A stretch of 7,247 nt of DNA from Methanosarcinaceae archaeon (GCA_030594665.1 JAUVET010000066.1:1-7247); one strand, 5' to 3'; shown: positions 1 to 6,126, counted from the first letter of the stretch. The notes: a model not told the origin generated them from the sequence alone. Numbers and translations: made by a program.

Positions 1-45
1 GTGATGCTTTAACTGTGTCATAAATACTACATCCTGTTCTTCAAT

Positions 46-80
46 CATCTGTGTAAATCGGTGTTAATCCGTGTCTAAAA
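46..80. repeat. Dispersed repeat with 10-bp periodicity
   Basis: The words GTGTAAATCG (51-60), GTGTTAATCC (61-70) and GTGTC (71-75) follow each other with a 10-bp period. From memory, boilerplate of this kind (GTGTTAATCCGTGTC-like) recurs in intergenic DNA of many environmental archaea and bacteria. In this window only one copy is seen, so its dispersed nature is recalled knowledge, not something shown here. Confidence 0.5.
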
Positions 81-330
81 AACATAATGATTGCATAAAA
101 AAATGTATGAAATTTTCTAAAACGTGAGTTGTTACAAAAAATGCATTGTTGATACCGATCTCTGCCGTTATTGGAACATCCATTGCAATTGTAGCATGTT
201 AATTTGTGCATGGGAATGCCACGAGTCTGATATTGGCGACTTCCATGATCGTAAGCTATACTATATTCAGTGAAATTAAAAAAGATCAGTTTTCGTACTG
301 CTTTGCGATATCCTTATAGGCAATTAATTC

Positions 331-338
331 TATTATAG
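331..338 (+). promoter_or_regulatory. Possible TATA box for tRNA-Val
   Basis: TATTATAG lies about 50 bp before the mature tRNA 5' end. That would fit an archaeal TATA box with a transcription start near 360 and a short 5' leader removed by RNase P. The match is weak and the region is A+T-rich, so this is a guess based on position. Confidence 0.28.
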
Positions 339-385
339 TGTACTCTACCGACCAACATGGTTTTTGGAGATGTTTTTTAAAATGT

Positions 386-459
386 GGGCTCGTGGTCTAG
401 CCGGTTATGACGTCGCCTTCACACGGCGGAGGTCCTGAGTTCGAATCTCAGCGGGCCCA
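386..459 (+). tRNA. tRNA-Val (anticodon CAC)
   Basis: The sequence folds into a full cloverleaf. The acceptor arms GGGCTCG (386-392) and CGGGCCC (452-458) pair through seven positions, including one G-U, with A459 as discriminator. The anticodon stem TCGCC/GGCGG encloses the loop TTCACAC, giving anticodon CAC at 420-422, which reads GTG valine codons. The T arm is CTGAG-TTCGAAT-CTCAG. CCA is not encoded: the sequence runs on as TTC, as is usual in archaea where CCA is added after transcription. There is no intron. The gene stands alone with no other tRNA next to it. Confidence 0.95.
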
Positions 460-462
460 TTC

Positions 463-470
463 TTTTTTTT
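463..470 (+). terminator. T-run terminator of the tRNA
   Basis: Eight consecutive T residues begin four bases after the tRNA discriminator base. A T-run on the sense strand without a hairpin is the common archaeal termination signal, and the position right after a stable RNA gene supports the call. Confidence 0.65.
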
Positions 471-499
471 GTGTTTTCAATGTAAACTAAAACCAGCAT

Positions 500-520
500 A
501 ACCGCCGCAGGCGGCGTGTT
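500..520 (-). repeat. GC-rich dispersed palindrome, copy 1
   Basis: The arms CGCCGC (503-508) and GCGGCG (511-516) are separated by AG. Copies 2 and 3 have CT in the centre, so this copy is in the opposite orientation. Bases 500-516 are identical over 17 bp to the reverse complement of copy 3 (7213-7229), and 503-520 match the reverse complement of copy 2 at 17 of 18 positions. The GC block stands out sharply from the A+T-rich surroundings. Confidence 0.75.
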
Positions 521-671
521 CCGCCATTGCCAACGAATTACAAAGTAAAGCCAGTGGTAATCTCACATTTTTATTTTTATTTTATCTTTAATGAACAATT
601 TAAGCGTTCTTTTTGAATATATTTTATCATGACATTTCCCGTTATGCCTTTTTGTGGATTGGTATCGATGA

Positions 672-693
672 AATACGCCGCCTGCGGCGTATT
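672..693 (+). repeat. GC-rich dispersed palindrome, copy 2
   Basis: This is a perfect inverted repeat with 10-bp arms, AATACGCCGC (672-681) and GCGGCGTATT (684-693), around a CT centre. It lies in the intergenic region between the tRNA and the ATPase gene and, with copy 1, brackets about 170 bp of gene-free DNA in inverted orientation. Confidence 0.8.
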
Positions 694-708
694 GACTTGG
701 CTTCAAAG

Positions 709-804
709 AGTCACTATTGGCTAAACTGCCAGTATCTATCAGTCACTATTGGCTAAAAGTGACCTATATATAGGTCAATATTAAGCAAAAGTGACCGATG
801 GACT
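709..804. promoter_or_regulatory. Array of three 32-bp operator-like units before the ATPase gene
   Basis: Three units of 32 bp start at 709, 741 and 773. Units 1 and 2 share a perfect 17-bp direct repeat, AGTCACTATTGGCTAAA (709-725 and 741-757). Units 2 and 3 share AAAAGTGACC (755-764 and 787-796), again 32 bp apart. Unit 2 is itself an inverted repeat with arms GTCACTATT and AAAAGTGAC (8 of 9 paired) around GGCT. The half-site GTCAC/GTGAC therefore recurs across the promoter (710, 742, 759, 774 as GTCAA, 791). Regular spacing, dyad symmetry and overlap with the presumed TATA box suggest cooperative binding of a repressor. The regulator is unknown; autoregulation or one of the winged-helix proteins nearby are options. 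Confidence 0.65.
760..777 (+). promoter_or_regulatory. TATA box inside a perfect 18-bp palindrome
   Basis: TGACCTATATATAGGTCA is a perfect palindrome formed where the second and third 32-bp units meet. Its centre, CTATATATAG (764-773), is a good archaeal TATA box. A start site about 25 bp downstream would fall near 793-796, on the last GTGACC half-site, leaving roughly 40 bases before the ATPase start codon. A protein bound here would directly block TBP. Confidence 0.6.
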
Positions 805-832
805 TTTTAATACATAGGGCATAACTCCAAAT

Positions 833-2119
833 ATGGAAAAAGAAAAAATAATCGAAATCCTTGACGAATGGAACTTCTGGTCACATACCCCTGACTGTGG
901 GATCTTGCGGGAATGGTATCTTCAGCAATTTGAAGATATGATGGCGACAAAACAGGTCGTTGTCATAACAGGAGTCAGGCGGTCTGGAAAATCTACCCTG
1001 ATGAAACAATATATCAAAAGAATGATCGACAGGGGAGAGGACAGGAGGAATTTCCTTTATTTCAATTTTGAAGAACCAAAATTTATTGGTGAGTTGTCAG
1101 TCGAGTTTTTAATTGATGCATTTGATGCATTTCTTGAGATCGTACAACCCACCGGAACCCCAAATATATTCCTTGATGAGATACAGCACATTGAAGGCTG
1201 GGAGCGTTTTGTGCGCGCACTGCATGAGAAGGGGAGTGCAAATATCTTCGTTTCAGGCTCGTCTGCAAAGTTGCTAAGCAAGGAACCTGGCACAGCACTT
1301 ACAGGCAGGCATGCCGATATCCATGTATTTCCGTTGTCCTTCAGGGAGTTTTTGGAGTTCAATGGCCTGAAATTGGATACTAAACTGGATATTGTGACAA
1401 ATAAGTTGAAGATCAGGCAGATGATGCGAAACTATCTTTCATCCGGCGGGTTCCCCCTTGTTACCCTGCTGGGAGGTAAAAGCGAGATTCTGCGCGAATA
1501 TTTCAATGATGTAATTATTCGGGACATCGCCGAGCGATACAAGGTTACAAAAATTGATAAATTGCGAAGTCTTGCGAAATACTATTTGACCAATGTCGGA
1601 GCTCCGGCATCTTTTCGGAAAATCGCAAATTTCACAGGAATCAGCTTAAACAGTGTTGAGAGGTATTCCGATCACCTCAGCGATGCGTATATGATATTTT
1701 TCGTGAAGAAATTTTCCTATTCACTCAAGGAACAGGAAGTAAATCCGCGCAAGGTCTATGCCATCGACCAGGGGCTGCGCAATACTGTGAGCTTCAAGTT
1801 CAGTGAAGACCTGGGCAAACTTTATGAGAACACGGTATTCCTGAAACTATACAAAGCGGATGGGGATGTATATTATTACAGGGGTAAGAATGAGTGCGAC
1901 TTTTTGGTTATGAGGGGAGAAGATGTCACACAGGCGATACAGGTCTGCTATTCCCTGACAGGGCAAAACAAAAAGCGCGAGGTTGCGGGATTGCTTGAAG
2001 CTATGGATGAGTTCGGGTTAAGTGAGGGTACGATTATCACGGATGATGTGGAGGATGTTGAGATGTATGGTGATAAGAGCATCAGGTATGTGGGTTTGTG
2101 GAAATGGTTGTTGGATTAG
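833..2119 (+). CDS. AAA_14/DUF4143 family ATP-binding protein
   Basis: This is a P-loop ATPase of the archaeal/bacterial AAA_14 plus DUF4143 family. The Walker A motif GVRRSGKST is at residues 47-55, Walker B NIFLDEIQ at 111-118 (D115, E116), a sensor-1-like SGSSAKLL at 141-148 and a likely arginine finger in TGRH (R159). A winged-helix-like stretch spans about 255-290. The C-terminal DUF4143 part has the restriction-endonuclease-like pattern E332, ECDF (354-357) and IQVCY (369-373), where the usual E-x-K is replaced by Q-x-C, so cleavage activity is doubtful. The length is normal for the family and the frame is intact. The ATG has no clear ribosome binding site, but the N-terminus up to the P-loop matches the family form. 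The biological role of the family is poorly defined; links to mobile or defence-like contexts are an inference. It appears monocistronic behind a repeated operator array. Confidence 0.93.
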   Translation: MEKEKIIEILDEWNFWSHTPDCGILREWYLQQFEDMMATKQVVVITGVRRSGKSTLMKQYIKRMIDRGEDRRNFLYFNFEEPKFIGELSVEFLIDAFDAFLEIVQPTGTPNIFLDEIQHIEGWERFVRALHEKGSANIFVSGSSAKLLSKEPGTALTGRHADIHVFPLSFREFLEFNGLKLDTKLDIVTNKLKIRQMMRNYLSSGGFPLVTLLGGKSEILREYFNDVIIRDIAERYKVTKIDKLRSLAKYYLTNVGAPASFRKIANFTGISLNSVERYSDHLSDAYMIFFVKKFSYSLKEQEVNPRKVYAIDQGLRNTVSFKFSEDLGKLYENTVFLKLYKADGDVYYYRGKNECDFLVMRGEDVTQAIQVCYSLTGQNKKREVAGLLEAMDEFGLSEGTIITDDVEDVEMYGDKSIRYVGLWKWLLD

Positions 2120-2128
2120 TTGGTTGGA

Positions 2129-2134
2129 TTTTTT
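2129..2134 (+). terminator. T-run terminator after the ATPase gene
   Basis: Six T residues lie ten bases after the stop codon, followed by A+T-rich intergenic DNA. This is compatible with archaeal T-run termination and with the ATPase gene being a single-gene unit. Confidence 0.4.
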
Positions 2135-2218
2135 CAAAAGTAATTCGTGACACATGACAAAGCACTTAAGTTAATAAATACTGAAGTGAGAAAAAAGATA
2201 ATTCTTGTATAAACTATC

Positions 2219-2226
2219 GAAGTGAT
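2219..2226 (+). promoter_or_regulatory. Ribosome binding site of the 97-aa protein
   Basis: GAAGTGAT matches the archaeal Shine-Dalgarno core GAGGTGAT at seven of eight bases and lies five bases before the ATG at 2232. It supports this small frame as a real gene. A possible TATA-like stretch, TTAATAAATA (2171-2180), lies upstream. Confidence 0.6.
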
Positions 2227-2231
2227 AAAAA

Positions 2232-2525
2232 ATGTCATGTGGACTCTCGGATAATGAACTTTTTATTTTGAATTTTTTGTACAAAAATAGAAACTTTGCT
2301 TCGAATAGAGGACAGCATTGCAAAAAATTAGAGGACATATTTGAAAGAAAATATCCACCACAACTCAAGTTTGAAAAGTCCATAAAATCTCTCTTGAATA
2401 AAGGATACATCGCACAAATACGAAAAAAAGAGATCAAATACTACATTTCAGATATTAAAATTACTAGTTTTGCTTTAGGATCTCATGATTATTCTGTGGT
2501 AAACGGCAGAGTGCGACCTCTGTAA
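2232..2525 (+). CDS. Small winged-helix-like protein, 97 aa
   Basis: This is a short, basic protein with the look of an archaeal winged-helix DNA-binding domain. Predicted helices are around residues 6-18 (DNELFILNFLYKN), 28-40 (ending IFERKY) and 45-58 (FEKSIKSLLNKGYI, the recognition helix position), followed by a beta-wing, AQIRKKEIKYYIS (61-73). The conserved-looking tail ends in NGRVRPL. I cannot name a specific family. A good ribosome binding site and a clean ATG support expression. It is clearly more A+T-rich than the ATPase gene before it. It could be a stand-alone transcription regulator or an accessory protein of a mobile element. DNA binding is inferred from the secondary-structure pattern only. 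Confidence 0.72.
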   Translation: MSCGLSDNELFILNFLYKNRNFASNRGQHCKKLEDIFERKYPPQLKFEKSIKSLLNKGYIAQIRKKEIKYYISDIKITSFALGSHDYSVVNGRVRPL

Positions 2526-2587
2526 AGTATATTGAACACTATTGTAAAATAATATTCACATATACTTTTATATTAAGAATTACTACT

Positions 2588-2757
2588 ACTGTTTAGAAAC
2601 TTTTTATTATCTTCTGGAATGGTTCGAAAAACCACAGAGAACACAGAGGGACACAGAGAAAAAAGCAATGTTCCTCTGTGCTCTCTGTGTCCTCTGTGGT
2701 TAATTTTCTTTGCCATAATTCATTTCACCAGAATATATTAAAAAGTCTCACTGTTTA
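2588..2757. mobile_element. MITE-like inverted-repeat element with 8-bp flanking direct repeats
   Basis: The outer inverted repeats are ACTTTTTATTATCTTCTGG (2599-2617) and CCAGAATATATTAAAAAGT (2728-2746), which pair at 17 of 19 positions. The 8-bp direct repeat ACTGTTTA lies just outside both ends (2588-2595 and 2750-2757) and could be a target-site duplication. Inside is a second, longer hairpin made of CACAGAG repeats. No coding capacity is seen. The right end supplies an AATATATTAAAA stretch (2732-2743) that may act as the TATA box of the next gene. The gaps of 3 bp (2596-2598) and 3 bp (2747-2749) between direct and inverted repeats are unusual for a classical MITE, so an alternative is a repeat that has simply grown by duplication. 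Confidence 0.5.
2630..2701. repeat. CACAGAG-repeat hairpin
   Basis: The arms at 2630-2660 and 2671-2701 are imperfect inverted copies. AACCACAGAG, ACACAGAG and CACAGAG blocks on the left each pair with their complements on the right, with only a few mismatches and one length difference, around a short loop, AAAAGCAATG. The arms themselves are built of a tandem word, CACAGAG, with a period of 9-10 bp. I recall such CACAGAG hairpins as abundant in intergenic DNA of many environmental genomes; that abundance is not shown in this window. Confidence 0.8.
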
Positions 2758-2811
2758 CAAGGAACTTTTATTGTTAAGACATTCATTTTGTCAAAGATAC
2801 AATAAAACACA

Positions 2812-2819
2812 AGAGTGAT
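2812..2819 (+). promoter_or_regulatory. Ribosome binding site of the 148-aa regulator
   Basis: AGAGTGAT resembles GAGGTGAT and lies six bases before the ATG at 2826. It has the same form as the site before the 97-aa protein and supports the chosen start. Confidence 0.5.
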
Positions 2820-2825
2820 AATAAT

Positions 2826-3272
2826 ATGAAACCTTTTGAAGGCTTGTTGGGAAACAACTGTGAATTGAGAATGCTTGAATACCTCTTACCGCTTGACGGA
2901 ATTGATTTCAACATTACGGAATTGGCAGAAGAAGTCGGAGTTTCAAGAGTAACCGCTACCCGAATCGCAAAAAAATTTGTTGAATGGGGAATACTGAACT
3001 CAGATAAAAGGGCTAATGCTGCATACTACAGCATTGATCTTGAATCACCAATCGTGAAAAATATTGAACATCTCAATAACATCCTTATCGAAACCATATT
3101 GGGTGATGAAAAACTGTATGAAATTCATGATTATTGGGAGGCGCAAAAACCCCAAGTTTTTGACGATGTCGAAAAGTCAAATGTCAATGAGGCACTTTTG
3201 CCCAACAGTGATCGATTGACGTTTCAGTCTAAGCGAAGGCAACATAATCCTATACGACATCGGAACTATTGA
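2826..3272 (+). CDS. Winged helix-turn-helix regulator, possibly with a frameshifted tail
   Basis: The N-terminal two-thirds is a clear DNA-binding domain. A helix with NCELRMLEYLLPL (11-23) leads into the helix-turn-helix ITELAEEVGVSRVTATRIAKK (30-50), then FVEWGIL (51-57) and a wing with AAYYSIDL (65-72). A probable dimerisation helix follows at about 75-93. This is the general MarR/ArsR-like archaeal pattern; the ligand and targets are unknown. The tail after about residue 131 (FQSKRRQ and beyond) is rich in R and H and looks unlike the acidic segment before it. In another frame the same DNA reads SEGNIILYDIGTIE and stops at 3294, which looks more protein-like, so the end may be shifted or degraded. 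The gene converges on the helicase gene with only 64 bp between the stop codons. Confidence 0.78.
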   Translation: MKPFEGLLGNNCELRMLEYLLPLDGIDFNITELAEEVGVSRVTATRIAKKFVEWGILNSDKRANAAYYSIDLESPIVKNIEHLNNILIETILGDEKLYEIHDYWEAQKPQVFDDVEKSNVNEALLPNSDRLTFQSKRRQHNPIRHRNY

Positions 3273-3303
3273 AAGGCAGGACGGAGGGTGTTAGATTCGT
3301 GGA

Positions 3304-3338
3304 TTTTTGGGAAGTTTTTCTTGGTCTAATGCTTTTTT
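3304..3338 (+). terminator. T-run cluster between convergent genes
   Basis: Three T-runs of five or six bases (3304-3308, 3315-3319, 3333-3338) follow the winged-helix gene, with the last overlapping the helicase stop codon on the other strand. Clustered T-runs are a common archaeal termination signal and would stop plus-strand transcription before it runs antisense through the helicase gene. Confidence 0.5.
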
Positions 3339-5928
3339 AAGGAGCGATTTTTTCAAAAATGACGTGCTCGTTGATTTCATCAAGAAATTTGCTTTCCCTA
3401 CCTTCTTGTGTGTAAATTATTGCTTCTTCTTTTGCCCTTGTTATTGCGACGTAAAACAATCTCCTCTCTTCTTCCTCTTTATCTTTTCTTCTGCCCCTTA
3501 TAGCAGGTTCAAAAATATCAGGATTTTCTAATTCACTTGGAAATCCATAGAGACCTTCAACAACATCAACAATGAAAACAACCTTTGCTTGCAAACCCTT
3601 ACTTCTATGAACTGACATAAATGGGATGCTGTTGAAATATTTTGATTCTGTTGAAATCTTAACACCACTGATCTTTGCACATTTTAATAATTTCTCTTTA
3701 AACATGAAATTGCTTACAATTCTGGCAAGAATCATAATGTCCGCCGGTTCATATCCATTTTGACAGTATGCCCCTATTTTATTGACACAATGTTGAACCA
3801 CCTGATCATAATAGACCACCTGATTGCCATAATTTGATTTATGAGTGGACTGTTGTTCAAATGAATATACTTTTACAGGTACCACACTTTTATCATTAGC
3901 AGTGGTTTTCTTTTTAAGTTGAGATGAACCATTCTGTTTTATGATCTCTGCACCAGTGTCAACAACTGATTTAACGCTTCTATAATTAACAGTTAGATCC
4001 GTTCTGGCTGGATGGTCAAAATAATCCGAAAAATTAACGAAGAAATCAAGATCCGAACCTGCAAAACCCATTATACTTTGCCAATCATCACCAACGCAAA
4101 ATAGTTTACAATTACCATTTTTGTTCATTAAAGATTTGATGAGTTCATACCTTTGAGCACTGATATCTTGATATTCATCTATGAGAATGTGATCAAAATC
4201 ATTTTTGCACAAATCTTTATTTTGCTTTAGTTCTTTTACAGCAAGATTAATCATATCCGAAAAGTCTATTTGATTATTAGACCGCAATTGTTTTTCATAA
4301 ATGCTATAAATATTGAGAGCCAATTTCGTAAATGCTTTTTGTTTTGGAGACCAACTTTCATTGGATAATCTTTTTTCGATTTCTGCCGGTGATATGCTGT
4401 ATGTTTTTGCAATCGTTATGAAAGTTCCAATGTTAAAAGGCAATCTTTTCACAGATTCCATGCATTCTCCCCACACCTTATGAATCAGCTTTTCATGAGG
4501 CACAGGCGAGAATTCGAAATCTTTGTCTGGATACTTTTCTTTTAACGCTTCTAATATTTTATTTTGAAGATTTTGAATAAAATCCTTTTCTTTGGATTCC
4601 CAATATGTTGTTTCAACTAAAGAATACTTGTTTTGCTCAGCAAATGCTTTTATCTTTGTATTCATATCACGGTTATATTTTTCAGAGGGATTATCACCTT
4701 CAAACCATTCCGCCACCCTTCCATTTTTGTCAATACCCCAATGTTCAAGATAAATATCGTAATCAGGAAGGAAAAAATCTGGTTCCGGGACATGTTCGCC
4801 ATTTTCACCAATGTACTTCATCCATTCAGCAGGGCTTTCATAAAGAATCTCTATATTATTGCCATTTATGTAGTGAGTAATGAAAAAATTCATTATTTCC
4901 CTTTCTGCTTCACTTTTTACGTCTTTTCCATTAAGAGTCTTGTAAGTCAAATTGCCCATATACTTGTAATATTCTTCTTTCTCTTCAAACGCAGTTTCAG
5001 GCTTCGTTATTTTATTATCACCATATGATTTCATATAATTGATAATATCATTATGGAAATCAGCGTAATTTTGAGCATCACTGTAAATAGAATTTATGCG
5101 ATTTCGATAAATAGCCTCAGAATTGTCACCTATTAGTTGCATACCAGGCAAAGCCCTATTTGAATCTTTATACGACTGTTTTAAAATTTGAAGACCAAAT
5201 GAATGGAATGTTTTTACATTCACATCAGCATCAAATCTTTCTTTCAACCTTTTTCTTATTTCCCCTGCGGCTTTGTTCTGATATGCAAGAACCAGAATCT
5301 TTTCGGGGTTTATTCCATCCGGTTTTCTTTCAATAAGATAAGCAACCCGCGTTATCAAAACTTCTGTCTTTCCGGAACCGGCCCCCGCAACGACTAAATT
5401 ATGCGTATCATCAATTATTACAGCTCTCTTTTGAGAATCATCCAGGGGAAAAGGAGATTTGTTAAATAGATAGCCGTACTCGTTCATCCTTCGTTCAACG
5501 AAATGTTCATTCGAAAAGTTCACAACATTTTTTTTGAATGATAAAGTTGCATGAGAAGATTTGACAACAAATTGATTTGATGAACTTTGGAAAAAGACTT
5601 TGTTCAACTCTAAAAATGAAAGCGCATCTAAATAATAATCACATTTTTCAACTAAATCTTTTCGTGTATGATATGTTAGATACGTGTCGTTTATTGCCCC
5701 CTCGATATCCTTTGTATCCACAATCCACATTTTAATGTCTTTTTCGACATTATCAAGAATCTCTTCTTTCAATAACGTTAAATTCCTTTTTTGTTGAGTG
5801 GCTTTTCTAATTATATAACCACCCAACAGTACAGGAATTAAAAAGAAACCAAGTATTTTCAATCGATTTTGGTGTTTTATTTTTGATATAACACCTTTAA
5901 GTTCTGTGAGATTATCATCCAATGTCAT
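3337..5928 (-). CDS. Helicase IV-like (UvrD/HelD) SF1 helicase with embedded nuclease domain
   Basis: This is a complete superfamily 1A DNA helicase, predicted to unwind DNA 3' to 5' with ATP. The motifs in order are: Q motif PLDDSQKRAV (161-170), Walker A GAGSGKT (182-188), motif Ia VLAYQNKAAGEI (213-224), Ib TFHSFGLQIL (240-249), motif II LIDEYQDIS (582-590), motif III CVGDDWQSIMGFAG (611-624), motif IV VNYRS (647-651), motif V MSVHRSKGLQ (771-780) and motif VI RRLFYVAITRAKEE (822-835). DEYQDIS, VGDDWQSI, IDFSDMI and GLYGFP closely resemble E. coli helicase IV (HelD). Residues about 310-460, between Ib and II, hold an insertion with SEAE (339-342), PDFFLPDY (383-390) and YLEHWG (393-398), typical of a PD-(D/E)XK-like nuclease fold; K425 or K427 may stand in for the catalytic lysine. 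A hydrophobic stretch, ILGFFLIPVLLGGYII (25-40), followed by RK predicts a membrane anchor. At 863 aa it is longer than E. coli HelD, mainly because of the insertion. No strong ribosome binding site is seen. Base composition is A+T-rich. Confidence 0.93.
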   Translation of the reverse strand: MTLDDNLTELKGVISKIKHQNRLKILGFFLIPVLLGGYIIRKATQQKRNLTLLKEEILDNVEKDIKMWIVDTKDIEGAINDTYLTYHTRKDLVEKCDYYLDALSFLELNKVFFQSSSNQFVVKSSHATLSFKKNVVNFSNEHFVERRMNEYGYLFNKSPFPLDDSQKRAVIIDDTHNLVVAGAGSGKTEVLITRVAYLIERKPDGINPEKILVLAYQNKAAGEIRKRLKERFDADVNVKTFHSFGLQILKQSYKDSNRALPGMQLIGDNSEAIYRNRINSIYSDAQNYADFHNDIINYMKSYGDNKITKPETAFEEKEEYYKYMGNLTYKTLNGKDVKSEAEREIMNFFITHYINGNNIEILYESPAEWMKYIGENGEHVPEPDFFLPDYDIYLEHWGIDKNGRVAEWFEGDNPSEKYNRDMNTKIKAFAEQNKYSLVETTYWESKEKDFIQNLQNKILEALKEKYPDKDFEFSPVPHEKLIHKVWGECMESVKRLPFNIGTFITIAKTYSISPAEIEKRLSNESWSPKQKAFTKLALNIYSIYEKQLRSNNQIDFSDMINLAVKELKQNKDLCKNDFDHILIDEYQDISAQRYELIKSLMNKNGNCKLFCVGDDWQSIMGFAGSDLDFFVNFSDYFDHPARTDLTVNYRSVKSVVDTGAEIIKQNGSSQLKKKTTANDKSVVPVKVYSFEQQSTHKSNYGNQVVYYDQVVQHCVNKIGAYCQNGYEPADIMILARIVSNFMFKEKLLKCAKISGVKISTESKYFNSIPFMSVHRSKGLQAKVVFIVDVVEGLYGFPSELENPDIFEPAIRGRRKDKEEEERRLFYVAITRAKEEAIIYTQEGRESKFLDEINEHVIFEKIAP

Positions 5929-5951
5929 TTTGATCCGACTTTCTATTATAA

Positions 5952-5973
5952 TGTTTCATTGTTCAATGAAACA
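5952..5973. promoter_or_regulatory. Perfect inverted repeat at the helicase promoter (operator candidate)
   Basis: TGTTTCATTG (5952-5961) and CAATGAAACA (5964-5973) form a perfect 10-bp inverted repeat with two bases between. It lies 24 bp before the helicase start codon, where the transcription start predicted from the upstream TATA-like site falls. A further half-site, TGTTTCAATG (6016-6025), matches at nine of ten bases. This is the arrangement expected of a repressor operator. A hairpin in the 5' leader is the alternative. Confidence 0.6.
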
Positions 5974-5982
5974 ATCTACTCA

Positions 5983-5993
5983 TTATATTTAAT
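5983..5993 (-). promoter_or_regulatory. TATA-like promoter element of the helicase gene
   Basis: On the minus strand this reads ATTAAATATAA, a plausible archaeal TATA box. A start about 27 bp downstream would be near 5961, at the centre of the inverted repeat, giving a leader of roughly 30 bases. Support is positional. Confidence 0.42.
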
Positions 5994-6126
5994 ATTCTTG
6001 CAATTTAGTCGCTTCTGTTTCAATGTTTACTTAACTACTTATTCTATTTTCTCCTGTGAAACTTAAACGATTCGAAATACCTAAGGACACACATCAACTA
6101 CAAAACTACACTTTAGCAACAAAAAC

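Larger units (their letters stand above)
1..385. other. Gene-free leader region before the tRNA
   Basis: I find no supportable gene here. The longest notable short frame (196-273, 25 codons) has no ribosome binding site and no recognisable product. The stretch holds a dispersed repeat near its start and a weak TATA-like site close to the tRNA. It may be the decayed edge of a gene or element that begins outside the window. Confidence 0.6.

Noticed and set aside
196..273. 25-codon frame before the tRNA
   Set aside because: It has no ribosome binding site, no recognisable sequence and a length expected by chance.
386..459. tRNA-Val as the attachment site of an integrated element
   Set aside because: I found no second copy of the tRNA 3' end in the window and no integrase gene, so there is no support here for site-specific integration.
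709..796. CRISPR array reading of the 32-bp repeats
   Set aside because: The units abut each other with no variable spacers, and they overlap a TATA box directly before a gene, so an operator array is the better explanation.
1057..1362. Minus-strand frames inside the ATPase gene
   Set aside because: They are antisense to a gene with clear Walker motifs and have no protein-like features of their own.
2171..2437. Minus-strand 88-codon frame over the 97-aa gene
   Set aside because: The plus-strand gene has a good ribosome binding site and a winged-helix pattern; the minus frame is Phe/Leu/Ser-rich and unsupported.
3307..5397. Plus-strand frames antisense to the helicase (3307-3531, 4605-4880, 4633-5028, 5203-5397)
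   Set aside because: They mirror a well-supported helicase frame, are rich in Phe/Ile/Cys as expected from antisense reading, and lack ribosome binding sites.
5952..6025. CRISPR-like repeats (GTTTCAAT / ATGAAAC words)
   Set aside because: Only one dyad and one half-site occur, without evenly spaced full repeats, spacers or cas genes; an operator explains them better.
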